Origin: AWTP1-13 sp963820375
GTDB lineage: Bacteria > Pseudomonadota > Alphaproteobacteria > Rhizobiales > Hyphomicrobiaceae
Assembly: GCA_963820375.1 (NCBI GenBank)
Contig: CAWFZX010000008.1
Location: forward strand, 48,260-112,259
Direction of reading: 5' to 3'
Length of the DNA: 64,000 nt
Under the pieces are notes generated by a model. That model made no database searches. It saw only the letters and a program-made list of their open reading frames with translations, and had not been told where the DNA came from. This document shows, piece after piece, positions 34,700 to 44,712 of the stretch (position 1 is the stretch's first letter; each line of letters opens with the position of its first letter). The translations under genes were made by a program, and so were the position numbers.

Positions 34700-35605
34700 A
34701 TGTATCGGCCTGGGCTGAACGATCTCGACGCGGTCATCGCCATTGCGCGCCGGGGTTCGTTTCGCGCTGCGGCACTCGATCTCGGCATGTCGACGACCGC
34801 GCTCAGCAACGCCGTCGGAAAGCTCGAGGCGAGCCTCGGCGTCCGCCTGTTCAATCGCACGACGCGCAGCGTCTCACTCACCGATGGGGGTCGCGTTTTC
34901 GTCGAGCAGGTTGGCCCGGCGTTGCAGGACATTCACGGCGCCATGCAGACGGTGCGGTCGCAGCAGGCAACGCCGTCAGGGATGCTCCGCATCAACGCCT
35001 TCGCGACCGCAGCGCGCGAGATCCTCTCGCCGCTAGTGCTGGAGTTCCTGCGCCGGTACCCGCAGGTGCAAATCGACCTCGTCACGGAAGGACGGCTGGT
35101 CGATGTCGTTGCGGAGGGGTTCGATTTGGGCGTGCGCGTCGCCGATCTTGTGCCCAGCGACATGATCGCGGTTTCACTTGGGCGTCCACAGCGATATGCC
35201 GTCGTCGGCTCGCCGGTGTATGTCGAGAAGCATGGCAGTCCGCGTGTCCCGCCTGACCTCCTCCATCACGAGTGCATCCGTATCCGCCTGCCGAACGGCG
35301 CCCTTTATCGGTGGCAATTCAAGAAACATGGACAGACGGCGCAGATCGACGTGAGCGGACGGATCACCTTGGACGAGGCCGGCCTCGCACGCACCGCTGT
35401 GCTGGAAGGCATCGGGCTCGGTTTCTTCATGGAACAGAACGTGCTCGCCGATATCGAGGCGGGCCGCCTCGTTCGCGTGCTGGAGGACTGGACACCGCCC
35501 TTTGGCGGGCTCTGTCTCTACTATCCCGGACGGCGCAACCCCTCGGCCGCCCTCAAGGCGTTCATAGCTCTGGCGCGAGAACTCGGTGGAAGATCGGCGG
35601 CGTGA
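34700..35605 (+). CDS. LysR-family transcriptional regulator
   Basis: A 301-residue LysR regulator. The N-terminal helix-turn-helix (about 1-62) has GSFRAAALDLGMSTTALSNA and the following LEASLGVRLFNRTTRSVSLTDGG. The effector-binding domain covers about 90-295. It diverges from the SDR/NTF2-like pair, which it probably controls. Within an otherwise decayed region this three-gene group is intact. Confidence 0.93.
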   Translation: MYRPGLNDLDAVIAIARRGSFRAAALDLGMSTTALSNAVGKLEASLGVRLFNRTTRSVSLTDGGRVFVEQVGPALQDIHGAMQTVRSQQATPSGMLRINAFATAAREILSPLVLEFLRRYPQVQIDLVTEGRLVDVVAEGFDLGVRVADLVPSDMIAVSLGRPQRYAVVGSPVYVEKHGSPRVPPDLLHHECIRIRLPNGALYRWQFKKHGQTAQIDVSGRITLDEAGLARTAVLEGIGLGFFMEQNVLADIEAGRLVRVLEDWTPPFGGLCLYYPGRRNPSAALKAFIALARELGGRSAA

Positions 35606-36338
35606 TTATTCGCGAATCAGGTGCCGTTCCAGAAGCGGACATCGTTCTCGGCCGGCCGCCACAGCCTGTACGTCTCGGCGCCAAGCCGACACCTTGGCCT
35701 TAGATTTGGGCGTCTGGGGTCAATTTCGCCATTGTCTCCTTCGCCGGCTTTCGGAGTGCTTCGGCCGTCTCACGTAGGTTCGAAGGGGAAAAGGTCATGC
35801 GTCGCAGCAATGCGCGCTGCATGAACACCAACGAACCGACTGCATCTGGAAGATAGGTCCGGCCCTTTCAGCTGCTGTGGGAAGCGGTGACCGCTCTGTG
35901 CAGGTTTGCGCTTCTTCATGAGGATATTCTCAACGGTTTCGTGGTCCTCATGCAGATCCTCGACGGGCAGGTTGCCGTCCACAATTACCGACCTCGCGGG
36001 GGCGGGCATCGCCGGGAGGGGCTCCTTCCCAATGTCGCGATACTTTGCGTCGAGGATTTTAACAGCATATCGCCGCCGAAAAGGGCATAGTCCGGCCGCG
36101 GAGCCGGCGCGCTCCGCGGTAGAGCGTGAGAAAATTCAGGACTCTCGACCAGGCTCAAGAACATTTCCCTCGCCTCAGACTAAAGGCCCTCGCTCATGGC
36201 TTAGGGCGCCATAGAATATGCTGCGCGGGTGTCCAGCGCGAAGGCTGGAGCATATTGCGGGTTCTGTCCTGGCAGATGGTGCGGGCCGTCAAGCCCCACC
36301 CTTGCGCGCTGGAAATCTTTGGCAAGGCATAAGAAGTG
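35606..36338. other. Gene-free, probably decayed stretch
   Basis: About 730 bases with short frames only. The minus strand near 35890-36090 has a protein-like patch (LDAKYRDIGKEPLP), but it is too short and broken to name. I see no RNA gene. Confidence 0.35.
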
Positions 36339-36507
36339 ATGGATGGCCTCATCCTCTTTGGTTTGGCGGCCGTTACGGCGATGTTGTTTTATGCCTTCGC
36401 GGACCGCAGCCCATGGTTCGTGCTGGCCTTCGCTGGCGCGGTGTGCTGGCGTCCGTCTAAGGCTTCCTCCAGGGCGCGTGGCCGTTCGGCTTGGTCGAAG
36501 CGATTTG
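36339..36507 (+). pseudogene. Frameshifted small membrane protein
   Basis: The frame starts MDGLILFGLAAVTAMLFYAF then DRSPWFVLAFAGAV and loses sense. The next frame continues with GFLQGAWPFGLVEAI, preceded by a TAA at 36458-36460 and followed by a TGA at 36505-36507. The two halves together match a family of about 65-residue Bradyrhizobium-type membrane proteins as I recall them. One frameshift and two stops imply decay. Confidence 0.55.
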
Positions 36508-37081
36508 AGCAGTGGTAGCAGGGCACCGTTGGCGCAGACGCATCACCAGTAAGCCCTAGGGGCGGGGCCAATTTCTGCTCAGCGATGGCGCGCCTGATGT
36601 GGCGAGGCGCGATCGCTAACCCCATCTCTAACCTTTGCCTCCTGGTATGCGACCTTCCGGCCAACGCTGGCGTTCATAGGCAGGCGGGCATTGCTGATCC
36701 GTCCCACGGAGTTCTTCGGAGTAACCACGGGCCCGCGCCCGAATCACGAGACTGAGAACAGAGGGGTAGAAGACCGCACCAACTAAGGGCTTCTCCGGGG
36801 TGACGGCGGCGGCTGCGGGTTCTACGTTCAGTGCCGCTGGTCCGTCAGTTTGAGCCGGCGCCAGCATGTTCGTGCACCTACGGGCCTCGGCGGCAGCTCC
36901 CGCAACGGCCTCCGAGGCCTACTCTGATGAGCCTGTCCTAAACCTTAGGATAGGTGTGCGTATCCATTCCGACACCTCCGCAAAACCTGCGCGCGATCGA
37001 TCGGCGGCATTGGCCTTGATAGTTTTCGGTTGGCGCCGCCCCTTCGGGAGAACCGAACCATGGCGTGCGTCAAGGGGCTTT
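36508..37081. other. Gene-free stretch upstream of the DUF6894 gene
   Basis: About 570 bases. A minus-strand frame at 36628-36867 is open for 79 residues but has no recognised motif and no ribosome site, so it is not called. Nothing else is visible. Confidence 0.35.
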
Positions 37082-37318
37082 ATGGAGATGCCTCGTTACT
37101 TTTTTCACGTCAGGCGCGGTCGACTGACCATATTGGACCGAGTAGGCGTTGAATTAGCCGATGTCGGAGAAGCGGCAAGGGAAGCTGCACGACGCGGACG
37201 GGAGATTGCGGCTTACGACGCTCAAAAGGGGGCGCCTCCGGGCGCCGGAATGATCATCATCGAGGATGAATGGCGGACGATCCTGGAATTGCCATTCGAG
37301 GACATTAATGACGGCTGA
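37082..37318 (+). CDS. DUF6894-type small protein
   Basis: A 78-residue product that begins MEMPRYFFHVRRG and contains the pattern D-x-x-G-x-ELADVGEAAREAARRGREI, typical of the rhizobial DUF6894 family of unknown function. AAGGGG lies just before the ATG at 37082; the ATG at 37088 would give the shorter MPRYFF start seen in most relatives. Confidence 0.75.
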   Translation: MEMPRYFFHVRRGRLTILDRVGVELADVGEAAREAARRGREIAAYDAQKGAPPGAGMIIIEDEWRTILELPFEDINDG

Positions 37319-37342
37319 AAGCACAGCTTCCTTGGGGCATGT

Positions 37343-37558
37343 ATGGCGACCGCCGGCAGGATAGTTTTCGAGGGCAAGATCGCCGTCGACATCATCCTCG
37401 CCGAGGATGGCAAGTATTACGTCGACGCAACCACCACCATGGACGGCGAGGTCGTCAGTGCGTGGACAGACGGGCCATTCGAGACCGTGGCTGAAGCCCG
37501 CGAGTGCCTACAATGGCAGCACGCCGTTCCGACATTAGAGCGCGGGGCTAAGGGCTAA
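37343..37558 (+). CDS. Small hypothetical protein (71 residues)
   Basis: Not recognised. The sequence is protein-like (RIVFEGKIAVDIILAEDG, KYYVDATTTMDGEVVSAWTD) and starts 24 bases after the DUF6894 gene on the same strand. A GGGG lies before the ATG at 37343. A good hairpin follows it at 37638, which supports a two-gene transcript. Confidence 0.5.
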   Translation: MATAGRIVFEGKIAVDIILAEDGKYYVDATTTMDGEVVSAWTDGPFETVAEARECLQWQHAVPTLERGAKG

Positions 37559-37637
37559 GGAGCTAATGGCTGGAGGAACAGCGTAGGCCCAGCTCTAGAA
37601 AACGCCAATGTCGGGCTGCGTCTGTTACAAAGAAAAC

Positions 37638-37664
37638 GGGACGCTTGCTCGCAACAAGCGTCCC
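37638..37664 (+). terminator. Intrinsic terminator candidate
   Basis: A perfect 10-bp stem (37638-37647 with 37655-37664), extended by one more pair at 37637/37665, closes a 7-base loop. A TTTT run follows at about 37671. It lies 79 bases after the small hypothetical gene. Confidence 0.65.
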
Positions 37665-38603
37665 GCACCATTTTCCCGCACCCTTGATCTAACCGATCTT
37701 CGTAGAGATCGGCCCGCGCCGTGGAGCATGGCACCGGCAGGCGCAGCGTCAACGTAGAACGGTCTCCATTCGGACGGATCGCGGGAATGGTGTGATTTGA
37801 ACGCAACGAAGTTGCGGACCGATCAGGCCTCACGAAAGGTCTGCTTCAAAAAAGCACGCGGCTGCTTCAGCGCGCCTCACTCGGCTAGACGATTGGTGAC
37901 GGCCGAATTCCCGCCTGTCACAGAAACATTGCGCATGAATTGCTAGGCGAGTGCCGAGGGCGGTCACGGCAAGGGGCATTTCCAAGAGGCCACCTTGCAA
38001 TTTGCGCGGGCCGTGTAACCGCCCTCACTACCGGGAACATCAAAAGAAAAGCCCCAGAGGGGGTCTGGCGCGAGCTGCTGTCGCAAGGCTGGCACACTAA
38101 GGCGTGTGCGTCGTTGACGGCCGTCAGCCATCGCCAACACGAGAGCAGAGAGAACAGCGAAGGCCCGCCTCCGAATGGGAGATCACCGGCGCGGTGAACC
38201 CCTCGCGGTGGCCTCGTTCCTACCGCTGTTCCCCGATCGAAAGGTAGCATTCCATACCATAACCAGCAATCGCACGTCCGGCATCGTGCACCTCTGCCAC
38301 AGCTTTTGCAATTTCCTCGGTGGCTGGGAAGGAACGCGTCTCGATTGCGTCTATGCGACAAGCTGCTTGGGACATTCAAGCGCGCCCAGCGGGGTGGCGT
38401 CTTGGCATTCCCGAGACCCTGGAGGGGCTTCGGCTGCGGGGCCGAGTGCCCCCTATCATTGGGCAGATCAACGAGAACTGGGTGGCAAAAGAAGGCGCCC
38501 CAGCTCGGGCCACAATATGCGCGCGAGCCCGCTGCTCAGCTGCGACGTTTGTAGTCGAGCGCCATTCGCTGCAGTGCGGCTTGCTCCAGAACCTCAACAT
38601 CAC
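37665..38603. other. Gene-free stretch upstream of the integrase remnant
   Basis: Roughly 940 bases without a convincing gene. The upstream part of the integrase should have been here; only noise is left, apart from short frames in mixed registers. No repeat or RNA gene is seen. Confidence 0.35.
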
Positions 38604-39203
38604 GACTGTTGCTGCGACCTCGCTGAAACGCTCGCCGCCATGGGCGATCCAGCTTTGGGGTTAGCGGCTCTGATCTGCGACGAGTGGCTTCAGCGGCCCG
38701 AGAATGTGCTGGCGGGCAAGATCTCATGGACCGACTACAGACCCGCACATCATCCATTTGCCGTCCGAATTGATCACGACAAAACCCGGAAGAAGATTTG
38801 GCAACCGCTTGAGGATGAGCACGGGCAGCTCTATCCGGAGATCGAGGCGTTTGTCGCTCGCGTGCCCCGGCTTGGAATTCCGAAGGCTTTGTTTGAACCG
38901 GCGCGTGGACCCAAGAGCCCCGCGACCGGTAGGCGGACGCCCCGTCGATATAGCCTTGAGCATGCTCGCCATCTCGTCCAGCAGGCCCGCGCTAAAGCTG
39001 GGTTGCCCAAGCACGTGACGTTGGCGGCCTGTTGTCACGGCGGCATGACAGAACCAGGCGATGCTGGACTGAGCGAGCCTCAGATCATGTCGTTGTCTGC
39101 GTATGAGACGCCCGCCGCGGCGCGTGTGTACGTCAAGCGGACGGCGCTCCAGCGTGTGACCGCCCCACGCAAGCGACGACAGTTTGTCGAGCGCAGCACC
39201 TGA
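38604..39203 (+). pseudogene. Inactive C-terminal remnant of a tyrosine-recombinase integrase
   Basis: About 200 codons match the C-terminal half of the intact integrase at 60350-61582: EWLQRPENVLAG, WTDYRP, RAKAGLPKHVTLAA, HGGMTE. The N-terminal half is lost. Catalytic residues are spoiled: the box II Arg (TACRHGG in the intact gene) is Cys (AACCHGG) and the SGH motif is SAY, while the first Arg and the final Tyr remain. It points at the 3' end of tRNA-Gln 85 bases downstream, the normal layout for a tRNA-targeted element. Confidence 0.85.
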
Positions 39204-39287
39204 ACAGACACAGCACAAGAATCGGAATGCGCTAATGGAAAAGAGTTGAAATGATCCGGTGAAGAATGGCTAACCACTTGAAACCGT

Positions 39288-39362
39288 TGGCTGGGGCGGG
39301 AGGATTCGAACCTCCGCATGGCGGAACCAAAATCCGCTGCCTTACCGCTTGGCTACGCCCCA
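39288..39362 (-). tRNA. tRNA-Gln (anticodon TTG)
   Basis: Minus-strand cloverleaf of 75 bases with acceptor TGGGGCG/CGCCCCA, anticodon stem GCGGA/TCCGC around TTTTGGT (anticodon TTG), a T arm with TTCGAAT, discriminator G and an encoded CCA. It reads CAA. Its 3' end faces the integrase remnant, as in an attachment site. Confidence 0.95.
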
Positions 39363-39777
39363 ACTGGGAAGCTGCCTTCTACGCGGAAGATCGCAGGGTT
39401 TCAAGGTAGGCAACGAAGGAGGGGCGAACACTGCGCGATTGCGCCCAAGCCGGCGCCCGAGCCGACGGGCGCCCACGCTCCCCCTGTCGCCCGAGCCCCA
39501 CAATGACCGTGCTCTAGCACAGACCGCGTGGATAGCACGCGGAGGCCGATAGCGACCCTTGGTACACAATCGAGCATGTCCGACCCGACCGGTCATGACA
39601 CGCCAGAGGGCGACAAACTCCATAGCACGGCGCTCGCCGAACGGCGGCAAGGCGCTTGGCGTCGAACGGCCCGGCTTCGCCGTGGCACATGAGCGGGTGC
39701 GGGGAGATGAGGCACCTGATGATGCAACGCGGGCCGTGAGCACGCGCAAATTCTCACCTCTGGCGTCCTGAAACCCG
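39363..39777. other. Gene-free stretch
   Basis: About 415 bases between tRNA-Gln and the O-methyltransferase gene. A minus-strand frame runs through much of it, but its residue make-up (R, A, S, G) looks like a random G/C-rich frame. The tRNA promoter must lie at its left end. Confidence 0.35.
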
Positions 39778-40437
39778 CTACCGCTGGCGTGCCAAGGTCA
39801 TACCGCTAGCGATTGGTAGAAGCACGCGATCCACCCGCTCGTCCATCGCAATCTTCGTGTTGAGTGTTCGAAGAGCGAGGGTATCCGCATCGAGGTCATT
39901 GGCATCGGCAACCCTGCCGCGACGCAGCGTGTTGTCGAGCACGACGAGGCCGCCCGGCCGGGTTAGCCTCAGTGCGGCCTCGTAGTAGGCGTCATAGCTG
40001 GTCTTGTCGGCGTCGATGAAAGCCAGATCAAACTGGCCCTTTCCAGCCGCCTTCTCCAAGTGTGCCAAGGTGTCGATTGCCGATGCGAGGCGCAGATCGA
40101 TCTTGTCGGCGACGCCAGCCTGCTTCCAGTATTGGCGGGCAATGGACGTCGATTCCGCGTCCACATCGCACGCCGTGAGCCGACCTCCCGGTGGCAGCGC
40201 CAGCGCCATCGCCAGGGCGCTGTATCCCGTGAAGGTGCCGATTTCGAGCACCTGCCGAGCGGCAACCAGACGAACGAGCAAGGCAAGAAAGTGGCCTTGC
40301 TCGGGCGTTATCTGCATGCGCGCATCAGGCAAGACATTCGTACGCGCGCGCAGGGCTCGCAATTGATCATGCTCTGGTGGCTGGTGAGCGAGGAGATAGG
40401 CGTACAGCTGGTCATCGATGGTCGTGTATTTGCTCAT
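39778..40437 (-). CDS. O-methyltransferase (caffeoyl-CoA / catechol type)
   Basis: A 219-residue class I SAM-dependent O-methyltransferase. It shows MQITPEQGHFLALLVRLV, the SAM loop VLEIGTFTGYSALAMALALP, FDLAFIDADKTSYDAYYE and PGGLVVLDNTLRRGRV, the standard order of the family, which methylates a hydroxyl of a catechol-like compound with Mg2+. The ATG at 40437 is used rather than 40470. It stands alone. Confidence 0.92.
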   Translation of the reverse strand: MSKYTTIDDQLYAYLLAHQPPEHDQLRALRARTNVLPDARMQITPEQGHFLALLVRLVAARQVLEIGTFTGYSALAMALALPPGGRLTACDVDAESTSIARQYWKQAGVADKIDLRLASAIDTLAHLEKAAGKGQFDLAFIDADKTSYDAYYEAALRLTRPGGLVVLDNTLRRGRVADANDLDADTLALRTLNTKIAMDERVDRVLLPIASGMTLARQR

Positions 40438-40776
40438 GCGCGCTCGGTACCCCCTAACTTTGTGTGGCAAACTGCTGTCGTTTCCGGGCCATCAATGCTA
40501 CGACCACGGCGCATCCGATCGCCTTGATGCGTTGACCACAAGGAGTGTCCAAGTCGGGGCCATGACTAGGGTCTCGGCGATGGTTGCTGCATTGCGCCGA
40601 TCGACACCGATCAGGTCGTATCGGAGATCGTCGGCGCACCATAGTCGTCATTTGCCACCCGAAGGATTTTTGGCAGGTATCCCCAATGCGGAGCCGCATT
40701 GAAGACGTAGAAGATCGCGAGGGTCAGTTTCGGCGTGTCCATTGCCGTACTGCCGAGCAAGAGACGGCTGGGCTCA
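40438..40776. other. Gene-free stretch
   Basis: About 340 bases between two minus-strand genes. Short frames only, with no recognisable motif, hairpin or repeat. It should contain the O-methyltransferase promoter. Confidence 0.35.
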
Positions 40777-41760
40777 CTATTCGATGGGTTTGAACCCGGA
40801 TGCCTTGACGATCCCGCCCCATCGCTCCGTGTCAGCCTTCATGAGGCTCACAAGGTCGGCCGGAGGTAGTCCGGCGACGTCAAAGGCTTGCTTCCTCAGT
40901 CCGGCCTTGAGCGCGTCTGATTCCAAGGCGGCCTGCACTGCTTTGTGAAGCGCACTGACGATGCTGGCGGGCGTCTTGGCAGGAAGGAATATGCCAAACC
41001 ATTCAACCGCCTCCAGCCCGGGGTAGGCGACTTCCTTTGCGGTGGGAACGTCAGGCAACAGAGGACTTCGTTGCGAGGCCGTTGTTACAAGGGCTCGGAG
41101 GCTTCCCGATTGGACATGCGGCAATGCATTCGACAGCACACTAATGCTTGCGGGTATTTGGCCGCCCAGGAGGTCCTGCATCGCGGACGCTCCGCCTTTG
41201 TAGGGCAAGTGAACGAACTCAAATCCGGCTGCCCGCGCTAGCATGACGCCCAGGAAATGTGGTCGAGTTCCTGTGCCGGGAGACCCATAGGTCGCGAGTT
41301 TTGGGTGGGCGCGACACCAGGCAACGAATTGCGCAAGCGTCGTCACGTTGGCCGGGACCATCGGCCCAATGGCCAGCACGTATGGGAAGCTGCACACGGT
41401 CGTTACGGCAGCGAAGTCCTTGAGCGGGTCGTAGCTGAGCCGCTGATACACGTGGGGAAAGAGAGTCAATTGATCGCCTGGCGTAAGCACCAAAACAGAG
41501 CCGTCAGGTTCAGCGTTCTTCACACCTTCCAAGGCGATGCGACCGCCCGCGCCGGCTCGGTTGTCAACGATCACCGACGGTGCATATCCCTTCACGTGCT
41601 CAGCGAGCAGCCTAGCAACGACGTCAAGCGACCCACCGGGCGGGAAGCCCACAACCAGGCGCGCGCTTTTGGCCAGAATTTCGGCCTGCGCAATACCTGT
41701 AAGTGCGTTGGCGAGCAAGCTGCCCGTCGAAGCTGTCAGAAAACACCGGCGGGTCAGCAT
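40777..41760 (-). CDS. Bug-family (tripartite tricarboxylate transporter) substrate-binding protein
   Basis: A 327-residue periplasmic binding protein of the TctC/Bug type. A signal peptide with an RR near the start (MLTRRCFLTAS, cleavage near GIAQA) is followed by ARLVVGFPPGGSLDVVARLLAEH, the hallmark start, then VDNRAGAGGRIALEGV and YGSPGTGTRPHFLG. The membrane partners TctA/TctB are absent, as often for orphan Bug proteins. A LysR gene, now frameshifted, diverges from it and was probably its regulator. Confidence 0.93.
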   Translation of the reverse strand: MLTRRCFLTASTGSLLANALTGIAQAEILAKSARLVVGFPPGGSLDVVARLLAEHVKGYAPSVIVDNRAGAGGRIALEGVKNAEPDGSVLVLTPGDQLTLFPHVYQRLSYDPLKDFAAVTTVCSFPYVLAIGPMVPANVTTLAQFVAWCRAHPKLATYGSPGTGTRPHFLGVMLARAAGFEFVHLPYKGGASAMQDLLGGQIPASISVLSNALPHVQSGSLRALVTTASQRSPLLPDVPTAKEVAYPGLEAVEWFGIFLPAKTPASIVSALHKAVQAALESDALKAGLRKQAFDVAGLPPADLVSLMKADTERWGGIVKASGFKPIE

Positions 41761-41871
41761 GGCGATGCTCCTTTGGTGTTCGTCGTTGCCAGGCAAATTC
41801 GACTGGTGCAGCCGTAGTCGCAAGTTCTAATCTTCGACACCCGATTAGCCATTCAGATACGAGGTGGTGAA

Positions 41872-42808
41872 ATGAGATGGTCTGATCGCATCGGGAGGCG
41901 GCTCAAGGCGCGAGACCTGCACGTCTTCCTGGCTGTCGCCGAGAGGGGCAACATGGCGAAAGCAGCGGAGCAACTTGCGATCTCGCGCCCCGTGGTTTCA
42001 AAGACGATCGCTGACCTAGAGCACACGCTTGGTGTCCGTCTGTTAGATCGGACGCCACATGGGGTCGAGCCGACCATTTATGGCAAGGCGCTACTCAAAC
42101 GCAGCCTCAGCGTGTTCGATGAACTCAGGCAGAGCGTGAAAGAGATCGAATTCCTCGCCGATCCGGGCAGCGGGCGAATTGCGCGTTGGCTTTGGCGAGG
42201 TGGCAGCGGCAGGCCTGGTTCCCGCAGCAATAGCTCAGCTCGTGCGTCGCCATCCTCGAATGACCGTGCAAACAGAGCAGGGCCAGATCACTACCGTTCT
42301 CGACTTTCTGCGCAATCGACGATGCGAGGTGGCGGTCGGCCGGCAAAACTCGGCAGCGCCAGATCTGATCTTTGAACCCATTCACTTCGAGCAACTCTAC
42401 GTCGTCGTTGGAGCAGCTAGCAAATGGGCGCGCGCTCGTCGGGTACGGCTCGCAGACCTGGCCGATGAGGCATGGGTGCAGGCCCCCGTTGAGCTGGAGA
42501 CTGGCAGCCCCACTTTGGAGGCGTTTCGTGCAGTGGGCCTGTCCGGTCCGAGGGTGGTGGTGACCAGCGCATCGCTGAACGTACGTTATGGCTTATTGGA
42601 GTCGGGGCGGTTCATCACCATGATTCCTGACTCAGCGCTCTACTACAGCTCCAAACGCGCGGCAGTAAGGGTGTTGCCAATAAAGCTACCGCGCTGGCAC
42701 GTCCCTGCTTGCGCCATAACGCTCAAAGACCGCACCCTGAGCCCAATTGCACGCCTCTTCATCGATTGCCTTCACGAAGTCGCGAAGCCGATCGCAAGAC
42801 GCCATTAG
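41872..42808 (+). pseudogene. LysR-family regulator broken by a frameshift
   Basis: The first 100 codons encode a normal LysR N terminus (RDLHVFLAVAERGNMAKAAEQ, SRPVVSKTIADLEHTLGVRLLDR). Near 42172-42175, in the G/C run after FLADPGSG, the frame moves by +1; the continuation GELRVGFGEVAAAGLVPAAI through to HEVAKPIARRH is a full effector-binding domain. A single base insertion explains it, so it is a recent mutation or a sequencing error. It diverges from the Bug gene. Confidence 0.8.
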
Positions 42809-43167
42809 GGGTGTGGCTCGCCATCCTCCCTCCCACCGGAGCGGATCGAACTCGGAGGCGCTATGGTGCCAGCCGCTGGAGCGAGCTGAAGCGGATCCGG
42901 CTTCCCATCGCCGTGCCTTGCATCTTCCGCGGTCGCAAGGCCGCCATCCCTTGTCGTGGTAGCCGAGTTCGGCAACGCAGACGCCGGTCTCGGTACCTGA
43001 TCCAGATCTCGACGGCCTTCGGCAAGGTGCAGCTCGCGCGTAGGGGCCTTGCTGATGTCATCGATCATGGGCATCGTGCAGTTTCCAGATCGTGCTGGTG
43101 ATAGAACGTATCTGCTTGCCCCTGATCTCCCGGCAGCGATAAGCCGGCGCTTTGAGAGGATCCTCGC
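42809..43167. other. Gene-free stretch
   Basis: About 360 bases. No frame looks like a protein. GAGAGGA at 43154-43160 is the ribosome site of the next gene. The rest may hold its promoter. Confidence 0.35.
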
Positions 43168-44712
43168 GTGACGAACAAGCGTATGACGGTGGTTCGCAAC
43201 GGGCGTCTAATCGATATCGCAGGTCACCGCGCCCCAGCTACCGATATTCTGATCGACGGTGATAGCATTGCCGAGATCGGGCCGCCCGGCCTTGCCGCGC
43301 CCGCCGATGCGGCGTTCGTCGACGCTAGCGACCGGCTAATTCATCCGGGCCTGATCAATGCCCACACCCACGGCCACGGCAATCTGAGCAAGGGCATGGG
43401 CGACCGTTGGACGCTCGAATTGCTGCTTACGGCCGGACCCTGGATCAGCGGCAACCGAACCGTCGAGGATAAATACCTGAGCACCTACATCGGCGCCCTT
43501 GAGATGCTGATGAAGGGGTGCACTGCCTGCTACGACCTGACGGTCGAGTTCCCGCAACCGACGCCGGAAGGCCTTGCCGCCTGCGCCCAAGCCTATGCCG
43601 ATGCCGGCATGCGCGCCGTCGTGGCACCGATGGTCGCGAGCCTCACGCTCTACGAAGCGATCCCAGGCCTGCTAGAGGTTCTGCCGCCATCCCTGCAACA
43701 GGAGGTGACGAGGCTGCGCCTGGCACCCTACGAGGCGAGCCTGGCCGCCATGCGCCAAACGCTCAAGGATTGGCGCTTCGAGCGCGCGCAGGTTCGTCCC
43801 GCTGTGGCGCCAACCATCCCGCATCACTGCAGCGACGCTTTTATGCGCGCCTGCGCACAGCTGGCGCGTGAATTCGGCGTTGGCCTGCACAGCCACATCC
43901 AGGAGTCGAAAACGCAAGTCATCGTCGGCCTCAAGACCTATGGCAAGACCCAGACGGCGCATCTCCAGGACTTGGGGTTGCTGGGCCCCGACTTCGTCGC
44001 CGCACACGGCGTCTGGCTCGACGATGACGACATCAGGCGGCTCGCCGATCACGGCGCATCCGTGGCGCACAATCCCGGCAGCAACATGCTGCTCGGCAAC
44101 GGCATCCCGGCTGTCAAGGCCATGCTGGAGCGTCGGCTCAACGTCGGCATCGGCACCGATGGAGCCTCCTGCTGCGACAATCAGAACATGTATGAGTCGA
44201 TGCGCGTCGCCTCCTACGGCTCGAAAGTGCAGGGGCCCGACACCGAGCGCTGGCTCGCAACGGAGGAAATCCTCGAGGCCGCAACCACCGGCAGCGCCCG
44301 CGCGCTCGGGCTCGGCGACCGGCTCGGCAAGGTCGCCAAAGGCTACAAGGCCGATCTGGTTTTTATCGACCTCAATCACGTCAACTGGATACCTTTGAAC
44401 GATCCGACTAACCAGCTCGTGCACACCGAGGACGGAAGTGCCGTTCATTCCGTCATGGTGGGAGGGCGGATGGTGGTCGAGAACCGACGTCCCGTCGGCG
44501 TCGACTTCGCCGCCTTGGCGAGGAAGGGCGAGGCAGCACGCGAGCGATTGGCCGCCGCGAACGCCAGCAACAGGCAATTGTTCACGCGCTTGCAAGGGCT
44601 CGTCAACGCGTTCTGTCCGGGTCTCGCCAAGACGCCTTATCACATCGACCGGTTTGCCGGCGCCCACCACGTTCACCAAGTCGGACCGCAACGCTCGGTA
44701 GATGCCAGCTGA
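43168..44712 (+). CDS. Amidohydrolase, MTA/SAH deaminase-like
   Basis: A 514-residue metal-dependent amidohydrolase close to the methylthioadenosine/S-adenosylhomocysteine deaminase and chlorohydrolase (TrzA/AtzA) group. It shows LIHPGLINAHTHGHGNLSKG with the HxH metal ligands, HSHIQESKTQ, AAHGVWLDDDDIRRL, HNPGSNMLLGNG and IGTDGASCCDN. It starts with GTG, set by a GAGAGGA site. The true substrate (deamination, dechlorination or amide cleavage) cannot be judged. Confidence 0.88.
   Translation: MTNKRMTVVRNGRLIDIAGHRAPATDILIDGDSIAEIGPPGLAAPADAAFVDASDRLIHPGLINAHTHGHGNLSKGMGDRWTLELLLTAGPWISGNRTVEDKYLSTYIGALEMLMKGCTACYDLTVEFPQPTPEGLAACAQAYADAGMRAVVAPMVASLTLYEAIPGLLEVLPPSLQQEVTRLRLAPYEASLAAMRQTLKDWRFERAQVRPAVAPTIPHHCSDAFMRACAQLAREFGVGLHSHIQESKTQVIVGLKTYGKTQTAHLQDLGLLGPDFVAAHGVWLDDDDIRRLADHGASVAHNPGSNMLLGNGIPAVKAMLERRLNVGIGTDGASCCDNQNMYESMRVASYGSKVQGPDTERWLATEEILEAATTGSARALGLGDRLGKVAKGYKADLVFIDLNHVNWIPLNDPTNQLVHTEDGSAVHSVMVGGRMVVENRRPVGVDFAALARKGEAARERLAAANASNRQLFTRLQGLVNAFCPGLAKTPYHIDRFAGAHHVHQVGPQRSVDAS

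Larger units (their letters stand above)
30060..39287. mobile_element. Probable relic genomic island at tRNA-Gln
   Basis: The stretch between the catabolic cluster and tRNA-Gln holds pseudogenes, a transposase remnant, hypothetical genes with different base use and a dead integrase next to the tRNA 3' end. That is the signature of an old tRNA-integrated island. No duplicated tRNA end was found on the left, so the left border is a guess. Confidence 0.5.

Noticed and set aside
35770..36009. Possible NepR-like or regulator fragment on the minus strand
   Set aside because: Only one short protein-like patch; too little to assign a family.
36628..36867. Minus-strand open frame of 79 codons
   Set aside because: No recognised motif, weak start signal, inside a decayed stretch.
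39342..39749. Minus-strand open frame of 135 codons
   Set aside because: It overlaps the tRNA-Gln gene and has an Arg/Ala/Ser-rich, random-looking composition.
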